Assembly (NCBI GenBank): GCA_030619765.1
Contig: JAUXAU010000010.1
Span: 1 to 53,738 of the forward strand
Source of the DNA: Thermoplasmatota archaeon
Lineage (GTDB): Archaea > Thermoplasmatota > E2 > DHVEG-1
DNA length: 53,738 nt
Reading direction: 5' to 3'
A program made the translations under genes and the position numbers. Position 1 is the stretch's first letter; every line of letters starts with the position of its first letter. Under the pieces are notes generated by a model. It was not told the origin of the DNA and did not search any database. It saw nothing but the letters and a program-made list of their open reading frames with translations. This document shows positions 19,841 to 28,359 of this stretch, piece after piece.

Positions 19841-21088
19841 ATGCAGGTTGATATTCCATATGGAAAAGAGAATGTTAAAGTAAATGTTCCCGAAGATTGT
19901 GAGATCCTAATTCCTAATAAAGTCTCAATTAAAGATCAAGATAAATTAATTGAAGATGCTTTAGAAAATCCTATTGGTTTTGAATCTTATGATGAGTTTG
20001 CTGAAAATGCTGATAGGCTGCTTGTAATTGTTAATGATGCTACAAGACCGACTCCTACTTCTAAAATTCTAAGTTATCTTTTGCCTGTTCTTTCTTCTCA
20101 TCCTGATGTTAAGTTTCTTGTAGCAACCGGTGTTCATCGAGTTCCTACTGAAGAGGAATACAGGTTTATTTTTGGAGATACCTATGAAGTTTTTAGAAGG
20201 AGGGTTTATGCTCATGATGCTCGTAGAGATGAGGATATGACTTATCTGGGTAAATCAAAAAATGGAACTGAAATGTATATAAACAAATTAGTACCAGAAT
20301 ACGGTAATATCCTTGTTATTGGTAGCGTTGAACCACATTATTTTGCGGGTTACACAGGCGGGCGTAAATCGTTTCTCCCAGGTGTGGCCTCATATAAAAC
20401 AATTGAGATGAATCATAAACTTGCTCTTAGTGACGATGCATGTTCTCTTGCTCTTGACGGCAACCCAGTTAATGAAGATATGATTGATGCAATGAATGTT
20501 TTAAAGGACCTCAATGTTTTTTCAATACAAACTATTCTTACAGGTGATCATAAGTTATATGCTGTTACTGCTGGTGATTTGATTAAATCTTTTGATGCGG
20601 CTATTGAATATGCTCATCAGGTATTTTGTGTACCATTAAAACAAAAGGGTAACATTGTCATATCAGCCGCACCATATCCTATGGATATCGATCTTTATCA
20701 ATCTCAAAAGGCGCTTGATAATGGTAAACTAGCCTTAGAGGATGATGGTATTATCATTCTTGTATCCAAATGTCGTGATGGTGTTGGAGAAGACGCTTTT
20801 CTTGAACTACTAGGCAAAGCAGATTCCCCCCAGAGAATTCTTGACATACTTGGCAGTGAGTATAAACTTGGATATCATAAAGCTGCAAAAATGGCACAGA
20901 TTGGAATACGAGCTCAGATGTGGGCAGTCACTGATCTCGATGATGAAATCATTAAAAAATCTCAGTTGAAACCTTACTCAGATATCCAGTTTGCTGTAGA
21001 TGATGCTGTAGAAGTAATCAAGAAAAAAGGTAAAAAACCTAGAACTGTAGTGATGCCCTCAGGAAGTCTCACCGTACCGTTAATTTGA
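19841..21088 (+). CDS. larA: LarA-family nickel-pincer lactate racemase (DUF2088)
   Basis: LarA racemises lactate using a nickel pincer nucleotide covalently bound to a lysine. In this 415-aa product the expected residues are visible: Asp66 in NDATRPTPT, His99 in ATGVHRVPT, His166 in VEPHYFAGY, the cofactor-tethering Lys176 in GGRKSFLPG and His192 in EMNHKLAL. The family also contains racemases or epimerases of other 2-hydroxyacids (LarAH), so the substrate is uncertain. The cofactor-synthesis genes larB, larC and larE are not in the window. A GAGGGAG SD precedes the ATG. The setting next to a GlpA-like operon, and with a GlcD-type dehydrogenase further on, suggests 2-hydroxyacid use. Confidence 0.88.
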   Translation: MQVDIPYGKENVKVNVPEDCEILIPNKVSIKDQDKLIEDALENPIGFESYDEFAENADRLLVIVNDATRPTPTSKILSYLLPVLSSHPDVKFLVATGVHRVPTEEEYRFIFGDTYEVFRRRVYAHDARRDEDMTYLGKSKNGTEMYINKLVPEYGNILVIGSVEPHYFAGYTGGRKSFLPGVASYKTIEMNHKLALSDDACSLALDGNPVNEDMIDAMNVLKDLNVFSIQTILTGDHKLYAVTAGDLIKSFDAAIEYAHQVFCVPLKQKGNIVISAAPYPMDIDLYQSQKALDNGKLALEDDGIIILVSKCRDGVGEDAFLELLGKADSPQRILDILGSEYKLGYHKAAKMAQIGIRAQMWAVTDLDDEIIKKSQLKPYSDIQFAVDDAVEVIKKKGKKPRTVVMPSGSLTVPLI

Positions 21089-21114
21089 AAAAATAAGATG
21101 AAAAAGAAGAATCC

Positions 21115-21318
21115 TTATCTCTCAATTTCAAAGGATATTTTCATTTCCGCTCTGTAAAGAGTGGGTCTATCGTTTTCTACTTTAATATCAAATTTTGTAA
21201 CCTCTGCTCGTCGTATTTTCTTTACAGTTTTTGCAGCTTCAACTACAGCATTTTTTGCAGCATCTGCAAAGCCTTTTTCCGATGTACCAACTATGTCTAT
21301 TATCTTATAAATCCCCAT
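21115..21318 (-). CDS. Dodecin flavin-binding protein
   Basis: The 67-aa product (MGIYKIIDIVGTS..., then AEVTKFDIKVENDRPTLYRAEMKISF) has the one-helix, three-strand pattern of dodecins, which assemble into hollow 12-mers that store or buffer flavins. Start: an in-frame GTG lies at 21330, but GAGGTGAT overlapping it is a proper SD for ATG 21318, so that start is chosen. It would fit the flavoprotein-rich content of the window. It lies convergently against the larA-like gene and upstream in orientation of the PEPCK-like gene's 3' end. Confidence 0.85.
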   Translation of the reverse strand: MGIYKIIDIVGTSEKGFADAAKNAVVEAAKTVKKIRRAEVTKFDIKVENDRPTLYRAEMKISFEIER

Positions 21319-21357
21319 TTTATAAATCACCTCTTAATCAATAAGTTATAACAGTAC

Positions 21358-23280
21358 TTAATTCTTTTTGTAATAGGTTTCGTAAAATTCCTTGATTTTT
21401 TCTTCTGTTGGCAGTTTACGTTTTTTCCAGATGTAGATAATATCTTTCAATTGTTCCTCCTCCTCTTGTCCTTTGAACAAATCCTCAAGGAACTCTGTCC
21501 GTTCTTTGATATCTCTTTTAATGAATTCTAAATATTGTTTTGGAGTATAGTAGTTTAATAGATTGAATCGTTTCCCGAAATTTATCATATCGTGTTTTTC
21601 TTCAAGCTCAGTAGGATCTGGTATTAAATAACCAAATACTGGGTGTTTTATCCAATTTTTAATCTTCCTATGTTCCACAAGGTCTATCAGTCGCTTTGAA
21701 TCCGCTACCTTGATTCCTTCACCCCGACCTTCATACTTAATTTCGCCGAGTTCATTTTTAAGTATCTCACCAGTTTCTCTGTTCCTCATAGGTATGGGTT
21801 TTCCTTTTTCATCAAGTTTTCTTATTTGTTTCCCATCAAAATCATATTCGCCGACAAAACCTGCATTGTTAATGAAAAAGACTAGTTTCCCATCAGTGTC
21901 TAAACCCATATCATTATACATCTTTAACTTCAAAATTGCTTGATGTGATTGTTCCCGTGCCATAAAATCAGTAGCAGCATAAGATCGAACTCTTGTTCCA
22001 GGTTTTTGAGCAGATATCGCAGAAGTTATAATACTTTCACAAGCGCTATCAAGAGCAACTGCCATCGTTGGGTCAACCACTCTAAAGATAGGTTCCAAGA
22101 TATCATATTTCTTAAAACTCAGCGCTTCTGCCTTTAGCCATTTCTCCCGACCGCTTCCCCACCCCGGATTCAACTCACTAAATAAAAAGATAAACCTGCC
22201 GTTAGTGGTTCCACTTTTTTCATATTTTGTACATTGCAAAGAACCAACTTTTTCTCCAGGTATTTTCTGTGGAACTTTAACCTTATAGCCTTTGATATCC
22301 TTGTATACGTATTCTACGCCTTCACAGTCGATATTCATTGCAAGAACAATGGGTCTCTTTCCGGTTTCATCCGTCTCACGGGATTTCATCAATCCAGGAT
22401 ACTCAGGACTATACTGGTTCAGCCCTTCAGATTTTGCAAAACTAGCTGCCTCTAAACCAATCAACTTCACCGAAGAGATTTTACCATTGTCATTAAGAAT
22501 TGGTTTACCCAAACACGCATCGTCTTGTTCTAATTTCGGCCCAACCGTTAATGTAGTCTTTCCTGTACCGCTTAACCCCTTCAAAACACGGTCAGATGTA
22601 CAACCCGCATGATAAGTAACTAAGCCATCTGCTTCAGCTTTATTCCACACCATCGTCAGATTTGGTTTTTTAAACGCCCCTCCAAAATAATCAACACCGA
22701 GACTAAGAACCCGTCTAATATTGTTATCTATCTCAGTAAAATCATAAAGTGTTAATGGAACATCTGGATCATACTCTGGCCAGACACTTTGAATCTCCTT
22801 GACATATTTGTCAGGGAGTTTTTCCTGTATAATATAGTTCCAACAATCAATATGCATATCTTCTTCTGGAGGAAATATCATGAGATTCCCCATCCAAGCG
22901 ATATATCCGTTATGGGGGTTTTTTACACTGATAGTAATACGTAGTCCAACCTTGTAGCATTCTTCTCCTTGAATGCCCTCTTGAACGATGAGTTTTGGTT
23001 TTCTCTCTTTTAGATATTTTGCGGCAACTTCATAGATCTTCTCTCCAATCTTTGTGTCAAACTTTCTCTGCTTTTTACCCAGCTTATAGTTTTCAGGAAC
23101 CATATAAAATGCTCTATCTGGACGGCGTCCCGGTTGTGTCGATCCAAAGAGGTATTGACCATCTTTTGTGAACACATAATATGGTTTCAGAAAGTCTATA
23201 AAAAATTCATCGTTTGGATTATGTATAACGTTCTCTTGTAACACTTCTACATCAGGTTCAATGGCAAACGTCTTTGACAT
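21358..23280 (-). CDS. Phosphoenolpyruvate carboxykinase-like protein (ATP-type P-loop)
   Basis: PEPCK interconverts oxaloacetate and phosphoenolpyruvate. The 640-aa product has GLSGTGKTTLTVGP, the kinase-1a P-loop of ATP-type PEPCK, preceded by a conserved His (TYHAGCTSDR) and followed by QDDACLG, which resembles the metal-binding GDDEHGW segment. GRRPDRAFYMV near residue 65 resembles the GRSPKDK substrate loop. It is longer (640 versus about 530 aa) and divergent, so it may belong to the PEPCK-like DUF4914 group rather than canonical PckA; the archaeal GTP-type enzyme of Thermococcales is different. Start: ATG 23280 (MSKTFAIEP) is preferred to 23319, which coincides with the TATA-like ttatatatgg. 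It is divergent from fumarase. Confidence 0.65.
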   Translation of the reverse strand: MSKTFAIEPDVEVLQENVIHNPNDEFFIDFLKPYYVFTKDGQYLFGSTQPGRRPDRAFYMVPENYKLGKKQRKFDTKIGEKIYEVAAKYLKERKPKLIVQEGIQGEECYKVGLRITISVKNPHNGYIAWMGNLMIFPPEEDMHIDCWNYIIQEKLPDKYVKEIQSVWPEYDPDVPLTLYDFTEIDNNIRRVLSLGVDYFGGAFKKPNLTMVWNKAEADGLVTYHAGCTSDRVLKGLSGTGKTTLTVGPKLEQDDACLGKPILNDNGKISSVKLIGLEAASFAKSEGLNQYSPEYPGLMKSRETDETGKRPIVLAMNIDCEGVEYVYKDIKGYKVKVPQKIPGEKVGSLQCTKYEKSGTTNGRFIFLFSELNPGWGSGREKWLKAEALSFKKYDILEPIFRVVDPTMAVALDSACESIITSAISAQKPGTRVRSYAATDFMAREQSHQAILKLKMYNDMGLDTDGKLVFFINNAGFVGEYDFDGKQIRKLDEKGKPIPMRNRETGEILKNELGEIKYEGRGEGIKVADSKRLIDLVEHRKIKNWIKHPVFGYLIPDPTELEEKHDMINFGKRFNLLNYYTPKQYLEFIKRDIKERTEFLEDLFKGQEEEEQLKDIIYIWKKRKLPTEEKIKEFYETYYKKN

Positions 23281-23430
23281 GGCTTTGCAACCCTGCAAGA
23301 CCCGTAATATACCACCCATATATAAAATAAGTTGATATTATCTATATATATTATAAAGAAATTTTTGGCAAACCTGTGAGAAAATACTAAAACAAAAACT
23401 CTATATCCTTGCCAAAGAAGGCTTGTTAAC

Positions 23431-24291
23431 ATGGAAAAGAAAAGTATAGAAGGTGGCATAGTTACACTAATAAAAAAAGCAGAAACTGAGCTGCCAAGTG
23501 ATGTTGTTAATGCTCTTAAACACGCGTATGAAATTGAGCAGGGAGTGGCAAAGACTCAGATAGAAACCATTCTCAAAAATATAGACTTGGCAAGAAAGTC
23601 AGGCCGCCCTATGTGTCAGGATACTGGAATACAGACATTTTTTGTCAGTGTTGGTATAGATTTTCCATACATCAATAAATTAAAAGAATGGATTACAAAT
23701 GGAGTAAAAAAAGCAACAAAAGAAATCCCTATACGTCCCAATACTGTAGATCCATTTACAGGCAAGAATCAAGGAGACAATACTGGTGAGCAAATACCAT
23801 ATATTACTTGGGATTTCATTGATGGAAATGATGTTCATATAACGGCGTTCCCTAAAGGTGGCGGAAGTGAAAACATGAGCAAACTCGGAATGCTCAAACC
23901 CGGTGTTGGCATCGAAGGTGCAAAGGATTTTGTTGTCGATGAGATGATAAAGGCGGGAGGAAATCCATGTCCACCTACTATTGTGGGTGTTGGTATTGGT
24001 GGAGGTGCAGATCTTTCACTGAAGCTTGGAAAAAAGGCTTTACTAAGACCAGTTGGTGTTCGCCATAAGGATAAAACCATTGCAGCAATTGAAAAAGAAC
24101 TCATTGAGAGAATTAATAAAAGCGGCATAGGCCCTATGGGACTAGGAGGAAAAACCACTGTTTTAGATGTTCATGTTGAAAAGGCACATAGACATCCTGC
24201 AAGTCTACCGGTTGGTATCGTCGTGCAGTGTTGGGCTGATAGAAGAGCAAATATGGTCATCCATTCAGATGGGACTTGGGAGGTAAAATAA
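23431..24291 (+). CDS. Class I fumarate hydratase, alpha subunit
   Basis: Two-subunit [4Fe-4S] fumarase interconverts malate and fumarate. The 286-aa alpha subunit has the cluster cysteines in MCQDTGIQTF (about residue 64), NPCPPTIVGVGIGGGADLS (about residue 179) and VQCWADRRAN near the C-terminus, with GGGSENMSKLGMLKPG between them. Length and motifs match archaeal FumA/TtdA proteins; L(+)-tartrate dehydratase is the main alternative, but the carbon-metabolism context favours fumarase. Its TAA directly abuts the ATG of the beta subunit. Confidence 0.92.
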   Translation: MEKKSIEGGIVTLIKKAETELPSDVVNALKHAYEIEQGVAKTQIETILKNIDLARKSGRPMCQDTGIQTFFVSVGIDFPYINKLKEWITNGVKKATKEIPIRPNTVDPFTGKNQGDNTGEQIPYITWDFIDGNDVHITAFPKGGGSENMSKLGMLKPGVGIEGAKDFVVDEMIKAGGNPCPPTIVGVGIGGGADLSLKLGKKALLRPVGVRHKDKTIAAIEKELIERINKSGIGPMGLGGKTTVLDVHVEKAHRHPASLPVGIVVQCWADRRANMVIHSDGTWEVK

Positions 24292-24828
24292 ATGGAATAC
24301 CATTTTGATGTACCGGTTAGCACCGAGAAGATAAGAAAGTTACATGTTGGAGATATAATTTACGTCACAGGTAAAATCTTCACAGCGAGGGATGAAGCAC
24401 ACCACATTATGCTTGAAAAAGACAAAGATAACCTAGCTTTTAATCCATCAGAAATGGCACTATTTCATTGTGGGCCACTCATGAAAAAAGAAAACGGCAA
24501 ATGGAAGGCGGTATCGGCAGGCCCTACGACAAGCAGCCGAATGGAGATCTTCGAAGATAAATTCATGGAAAAATATGGTATAAACATTATTATTGGTAAA
24601 GGCGGTATGGGTGAAAGGACTGAAAAAGCATTACAGAAATACGGTGGTGTATACACAGCATATACTGGTGGAGCAGGTGCACTTGCTGCGGATAGGGTTG
24701 AAGACGTTCCAGCTGTTTACTGGCTTGATGAGCTAGGAATGCCAGAAGCAGTTTGGATATTTAAGGTAAAAGAATTTGGACCATTAGTTGTGGCAATGGA
24801 CTCACACGGCAAATCAATTTACAAATAA
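24292..24828 (+). CDS. Class I fumarate hydratase, beta subunit
   Basis: The 178-aa product contains GDIIYVTGKIFTARDEAHH, FHCGPLMK, GPTTSSRME, GKGGMGERTEKALQKYGGVY and PEAVWIFKVKEFGPLVVAMD, the conserved swivel-domain pattern of the beta subunit of class I fumarase. It needs the alpha subunit for activity. The start codon immediately follows the alpha stop codon. GGGACTTGGGAGG at the end of the alpha gene provides a GGGAGG SD 8 bases upstream. Confidence 0.92.
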   Translation: MEYHFDVPVSTEKIRKLHVGDIIYVTGKIFTARDEAHHIMLEKDKDNLAFNPSEMALFHCGPLMKKENGKWKAVSAGPTTSSRMEIFEDKFMEKYGINIIIGKGGMGERTEKALQKYGGVYTAYTGGAGALAADRVEDVPAVYWLDELGMPEAVWIFKVKEFGPLVVAMDSHGKSIYK

Positions 24829-24945
24829 ACGAGAAGATAGTTTCATAATATAAACAGGTTTATTGAAGGATGTGTTTAGTATATATCGTTCTTTCTAAGA
24901 TATAGAAGTGCTTATTTTGGCAGTATCCCTAGATGTTATAGAAAA

Positions 24946-24980
24946 CTATATATAATAGTTCTCATATGAGTAATATATAG
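24946..24980. promoter_or_regulatory. Imperfect palindrome over the DUF134 promoter
   Basis: The segment reads ctatatataatag, gtt-containing spacer, a perfect ctcatatgag (24961-24970), then taatatatag. The outer arms CTATATAT and ATATATAG mirror each other, giving an approximately 35-base dyad that includes the likely TATA box (24946-24955) and the probable start site. It lies 12 bases before the ATG of a DNA-binding DUF134 protein, which makes autoregulation likely. Confidence 0.5.
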
Positions 24981-24991
24981 GAATGTAAAAT

Positions 24992-25318
24992 ATGCCTAGA
25001 TGCGGTCATGGATATGGAAGACGACGTGGAAGATGCCGTGGAAGAAGATGGATTGAACAGCTCCCTCAAACGACGTACTTTAGACCACACGGACAACCAC
25101 AAGATCATATCAATACAACTCTTCTAACCGTAGAAGAACTTGAAGCACTTCGACTAGTTGATCTTGAAGATCTCACACAAGAAGAGGCAGCAGCAATGAT
25201 GGGAGTATCACGTAAAACACTGTGGAATGATCTACAACGTGCACGCAAAAAAGTGATAAATGCGTTGGTAAACGGATATGAAATTCGTATCGAAGGTGGA
25301 GATTATATTCTAAAATAA
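24992..25318 (+). CDS. DUF134 DNA-binding protein, probable regulator of the ORP-like cluster
   Basis: The 108-aa product begins with an Arg/Gly/Cys-rich segment (MPRCGHGYGRRRGRC), then YFRPHG, LTVEELEALRLVDLEDL and a sigma-70-region-4-like helix-turn-helix, EAAAMMGVSRKTLWNDLQRA (about residues 66-85). This is the DUF134 family, found beside Mrp/NifX-like genes in archaea and anaerobic bacteria. It is the first gene of the cluster and follows a large dyad that covers its own promoter. Confidence 0.88.
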   Translation: MPRCGHGYGRRRGRCRGRRWIEQLPQTTYFRPHGQPQDHINTTLLTVEELEALRLVDLEDLTQEEAAAMMGVSRKTLWNDLQRARKKVINALVNGYEIRIEGGDYILK

Positions 25319-25336
25319 GAAAGGAGGTAAAAAGAT

Positions 25337-25717
25337 ATGCCAGGTGGCGACAGAACAGGGCCAAGAGGTCTGGGGCCAAGAACAGGTAGAGCAGCAGGGT
25401 ACTGCGCAGGTTACCCAGGGCCAGGATATGCGAATCCCGGCGTTCTAGGATATGGACAAGGGTTTGGCTACGGCAGAGGCTATGGACGAGGATACCGGGG
25501 TCGTGGTAGAGGCTTTTGGGGCAGAGGATATTACCCAGAACCATATTATGAACCAGCACCATATTATCCCCCATACCAGCAACAAGTATCACCCGAACCA
25601 AGCAGAGAAGAGGAAAAAGCCTACCTTGAAGACATGGTTAAAGGTCTAGAGGAGGAACTCAAGGCCATAAAAGAAAGGCTCCAAGATCTCTCTAAAGAAA
25701 AAAGGGAAGCACCTTAA
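25337..25717 (+). CDS. DUF5320 Gly/Tyr-rich protein with C-terminal coiled coil
   Basis: The N-terminus, MPGGDRTGPRGLGPRTGRAA, is the DUF5320 signature. Residues 20-70 are Gly/Tyr/Arg repeats (low complexity), residues 70-90 Pro/Tyr-rich, and the C-terminal 35 residues form an acidic-basic coiled coil. It has a strong AAAGGAGGT SD. This family travels with Mrp/NifX-like genes; its role is not established. The short acidic repeat tail and disordered middle suggest a scaffold that tethers partners. Confidence 0.85.
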   Translation: MPGGDRTGPRGLGPRTGRAAGYCAGYPGPGYANPGVLGYGQGFGYGRGYGRGYRGRGRGFWGRGYYPEPYYEPAPYYPPYQQQVSPEPSREEEKAYLEDMVKGLEEELKAIKERLQDLSKEKREAP

Positions 25718-25790
25718 AAAAGTTTAAGAAGGATGCTTCTTTCTCTTGCCTTTCTTTCAGATTAATATTGAAAAACAACCGAGGGAAAAC

Positions 25791-26606
25791 ATGGAAAAAA
25801 AAGGATATGACGATTCTAAGATTAAAAAAAGCTTGAGCAATATAAAGCATAAGCTTGTCGTGCTAAGTGGAAAAGGCGGTGTCGGTAAAAGTACAGTGTC
25901 CGCAAATCTTGCACTCTCGCTATCAGAAAAAGGATACAATGTAGGATTGCTAGATGGCGATATGCATGGCCCTAGTATCCCTAAAATACTTGGTGTTGAG
26001 GATAAGAAACCTGAGTCTTCTGAAACTGGCATAAATCCAGTTTTTGCGTTACCAAAATTGAAGGTTATGTCAATGGGATTTCTCCTACAAGATAGAGATT
26101 CGCCGGTTATTTGGCGTGGACCTTTGAAGATGGCTGCAATTAAACAGTTTATCGGAGATGTAAACTGGGGGGATCTAGATTATCTAATTATTGATTTACC
26201 CCCAGGAACAGGTGATGAGCCGTTGAGTATAGCACAACTGATACCAGATAGCGATGGAGCAATCGTTGTAACTACACCGCAGGATGTAGCACTGCTTAGT
26301 GTAAGAAAATCCATCAATTTTGTAAAGAAAATGAATATGCCAGTAATTGGTATTATCGAAAATATGAGTGGTTTTAAGTGTCCTCACTGCGGCAAGGCTA
26401 TCGACATTTTTAAAACAGGTGGAGGCAAAAAAGCATCGATGGATTTCAAGATTCCTTTTCTTGGAGGAATTCCCATAGATCCAGAAATAGTAAACATGGG
26501 AGATTCTGGAGAACCTTTTATTATTAAAAATGCAGAATCAGATGCTGCTAAAGCATTTTTAGATGTAGTAGAAAATATTGAGAAAATTGTAAATAAAAAG
26601 AGGTGA
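25791..26606 (+). CDS. Mrp/NBP35-type Fe-S cluster carrier ATPase
   Basis: This P-loop ATPase carries and inserts Fe-S clusters. The deviant Walker [10 protein letters not shown] lies near residue 25, the switch segment near [13 protein letters not shown], and the cluster-bridging CPHC in the C-terminal part. From the ATG at 25791 (SD GAGGG) the product is 271 aa. An upstream TTG at 25746 is in frame but has no SD. It sits between two genes whose products begin MPGGDxTGP, in an ORP-like cluster. In the Desulfovibrio ORP locus the equivalent is the MRP protein fused or adjacent to the orange protein. Confidence 0.92.
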   Translation: MEKKGYDDSKIKKSLSNIKHKLVVLSGKGGVGKSTVSANLALSLSEKGYNVGLLDGDMHGPSIPKILGVEDKKPESSETGINPVFALPKLKVMSMGFLLQDRDSPVIWRGPLKMAAIKQFIGDVNWGDLDYLIIDLPPGTGDEPLSIAQLIPDSDGAIVVTTPQDVALLSVRKSINFVKKMNMPVIGIIENMSGFKCPHCGKAIDIFKTGGGKKASMDFKIPFLGGIPIDPEIVNMGDSGEPFIIKNAESDAAKAFLDVVENIEKIVNKKR

Positions 26607-26614
26607 AATAAAAT

Positions 26615-26839
26615 ATGCCAGGTGGAGATGGAACAGGACCAGATGGACAAGGACCTGTAGCTGGAAGCGGTCGCGGAAGAGGACAAGGACAAGGGCGTGG
26701 TCTAGGCGGCGGTTTTGCCCAGGGTCCCGGTGGCGAATGTAGATGTCCAAACTGTGGACATAGAGAACCACATCAGTTGGGTGCGCCTTGTTACAATAAG
26801 AAATGCCCGAAATGTGGTAGCCCTATGACAAGAGCATAA
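26615..26839 (+). CDS. DUF5320-like N-terminus fused to a zinc ribbon
   Basis: The 74-aa protein starts MPGGDGTGPDGQGPVAGSGR, the same opening as the DUF5320 protein two genes earlier, followed by a Gly/Arg-rich linker and a CPNC...CPKC zinc ribbon (about residues 44-67). SD AGAGGTGA overlaps the end of the Mrp gene. The repeated N-terminal motif beside a shared ATPase suggests that the MPGGD segment is a docking tag. Function is unknown. Confidence 0.8.
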   Translation: MPGGDGTGPDGQGPVAGSGRGRGQGQGRGLGGGFAQGPGGECRCPNCGHREPHQLGAPCYNKKCPKCGSPMTRA

Positions 26840-26890
26840 AATACCATATAGTTGTTAGGAGGAAAGTTAAGATAGAAGAGGTGAAAAAAT

Positions 26891-27292
26891 ATGAAAATTG
26901 GAATCTCATCAACAGGGAAAGATTTAAATGCACAAGTTGACCCAAGATTCGGACGATGTCAATATTTCTTAATTGTAGATACAGACACCATGAATTTTGA
27001 ATCTATTTCAAATGAGAGTGCAATGGCTTCTGGTGGTGCTGGGATACAGGCGGCTCAAACAGTGGCAAAAGCAGGGATAAAAGCAGTAATCACTGGTAAT
27101 ATAGGGCCGAATGCATTTCAAACTCTATCTGCAGCGGCAGTAAAAGTATTTACAGGAGCAAGTGGAACTATAAAAGAAGCAGTTGAGAAATACAAAAAAG
27201 GAGAACTAAAAGAGACAGAAGCCGCGAGTGTGAGCAGTCATTTTGGAATGGGCGGAATGGATAGAGGTTTTGGAAGAGGTAGAAATCTATGA
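26891..27292 (+). CDS. NifX/NafY-type (dinitrogenase Fe-Mo cofactor domain) protein 1
   Basis: The 133-aa product has the RNase-H-like NifX/NifB-C fold: MKIGISSTGKDLNAQVDPRFGRCQYFLIVD, then GAGIQAAQTVAKAGIKAVITGNIGPNAF and a helix FQTLSAAAVKVFTGASGTIKEA. In ORP-type clusters this family binds heterometal clusters ([S2MoS2CuS2MoS2] in the orange protein) or Fe-S clusters. SD AGAGGTGA. The next gene starts inside its stop codon (ATGA overlap). Confidence 0.9.
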   Translation: MKIGISSTGKDLNAQVDPRFGRCQYFLIVDTDTMNFESISNESAMASGGAGIQAAQTVAKAGIKAVITGNIGPNAFQTLSAAAVKVFTGASGTIKEAVEKYKKGELKETEAASVSSHFGMGGMDRGFGRGRNL

Positions 27293-27678
27293 AAATATGT
27301 ATACCGACTATAGGCGAAAATGGGTTAGATGATCTTGTTGGTGAGCATTTCGGTAGAGTACCTACATATACTGTAGTAGATCTTGATACGAATGAAGTTA
27401 AAGTGATTCCAAACACGAGTGAGCATATGGGTGGACAGGGGAATCCTCCAGAGATTATGGCAAGAGAAGGAGTCAACGTTATGGTTTGCCGTGGACTTGG
27501 AAGACGGGCAATCATGATGTTTGAAGAGTTAAGCATCAACGTATATATTGGTGCATCTGGGACTGTAAAAGATGCGATCGAAGCGTTCAAACAAGGAAGG
27601 CTTCAAAAGGCTAGTATGGATGACGCCTGTGGGAAGCATGCCTTTCGAGATGAACACCATCACGGTCATTGTCATTGA
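27289..27678 (+). CDS. NifX-type protein 2 with His-rich tail
   Basis: This is a second 129-aa NifX-family protein (MKICIPTIGENGLDDLVGEH, then GRVPTYTVVDLDT and MVCRGLGRRAIMMFEELSIN). Unlike the first it ends with DEHHHGHCH, a metal-binding tail that may store or deliver a metal such as nickel, copper or zinc. It overlaps the first NifX-like gene by four bases (ATGA). Confidence 0.9.
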   Translation: MKICIPTIGENGLDDLVGEHFGRVPTYTVVDLDTNEVKVIPNTSEHMGGQGNPPEIMAREGVNVMVCRGLGRRAIMMFEELSINVYIGASGTVKDAIEAFKQGRLQKASMDDACGKHAFRDEHHHGHCH

Positions 27679-27807
27679 GTGATAAACCTAAAAATCAAAG
27701 TATCTGATCTGTCACTGACAAATGGGTATTCACCGTGATCTCACAAGAAGATGTCTCCATACGTTAAATTAGTGATGGATAGTTATATTATGATGGGGGA
27801 ATCCTAA

Positions 27808-28335
27808 ATGTCAATCTATGAATTCGAAAATAAGAAACCAAGCATTGGGAAGGGTACATTTATTTTTAAGTCTGCAGATGTAATTGGCGATGTGGTTATA
27901 GGGGAAAATTGTTATATTGGGCCTGGAGCTAGAATTCGGGGGGATTATGGTTCTATAAGAATCGGAGACAATACTGCTGTTGAAGAGAACGTTGTTATTC
28001 ATGCAAGACCAGACGATATAACCAATATAGGTAATTATGTAACAATAGGCCACGCTTCTATAATTCATAATGCCACTATACACGATTGGGCAGTAATCGG
28101 CATGGGCGCTATTGTCAGCGATTGGGCAGAGATTGGGGAATGGGCTGTGGTTGCTGAGGGTGCTGTCGTGAAAAACAAACAAAAGATTCCAAACAAGACG
28201 ATCGCGGTGGGTATACCCGCAAAAGTAGTATCAGAGATTTCTTTGGAATATGAAAAACAATGGGCTAAATATAAGAAAATATACTCAGATCTTGCTAGAA
28301 AGAGGTTTCCAAATTCTCTCAAAGAGATAGACTAG
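27808..28335 (+). CDS. Gamma-class carbonic-anhydrase-like left-handed beta-helix protein
   Basis: The 175-aa product has hexapeptide-repeat turns (VIGDVVIGENCYIGPGARIRGDYGSIRIG) and likely zinc ligands in VIHARP, IGHASI and IHNATI, the three-histidine pattern of YrdA/CaiE/Cam-like proteins. These trimers often bind metal; carbonic anhydrase activity has been shown for Cam but not for every member. An acetyltransferase lineage is an alternative. It is placed inside the ORP-like cluster between the NifX-like and MinD-like genes; the cause is not known. SD GGGGGA. Confidence 0.85.
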   Translation: MSIYEFENKKPSIGKGTFIFKSADVIGDVVIGENCYIGPGARIRGDYGSIRIGDNTAVEENVVIHARPDDITNIGNYVTIGHASIIHNATIHDWAVIGMGAIVSDWAEIGEWAVVAEGAVVKNKQKIPNKTIAVGIPAKVVSEISLEYEKQWAKYKKIYSDLARKRFPNSLKEID

Positions 28336-28359
28336 AATCATTGGAGATGGAAAAATAAT

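Noticed and set aside
25173..25601. 142-codon minus-strand open frame opposite the DUF134 and DUF5320 genes
   Set aside because: It is antisense to low-complexity Gly/Arg/Tyr codons of the DUF5320 gene and across a gene boundary; composition explains the openness.
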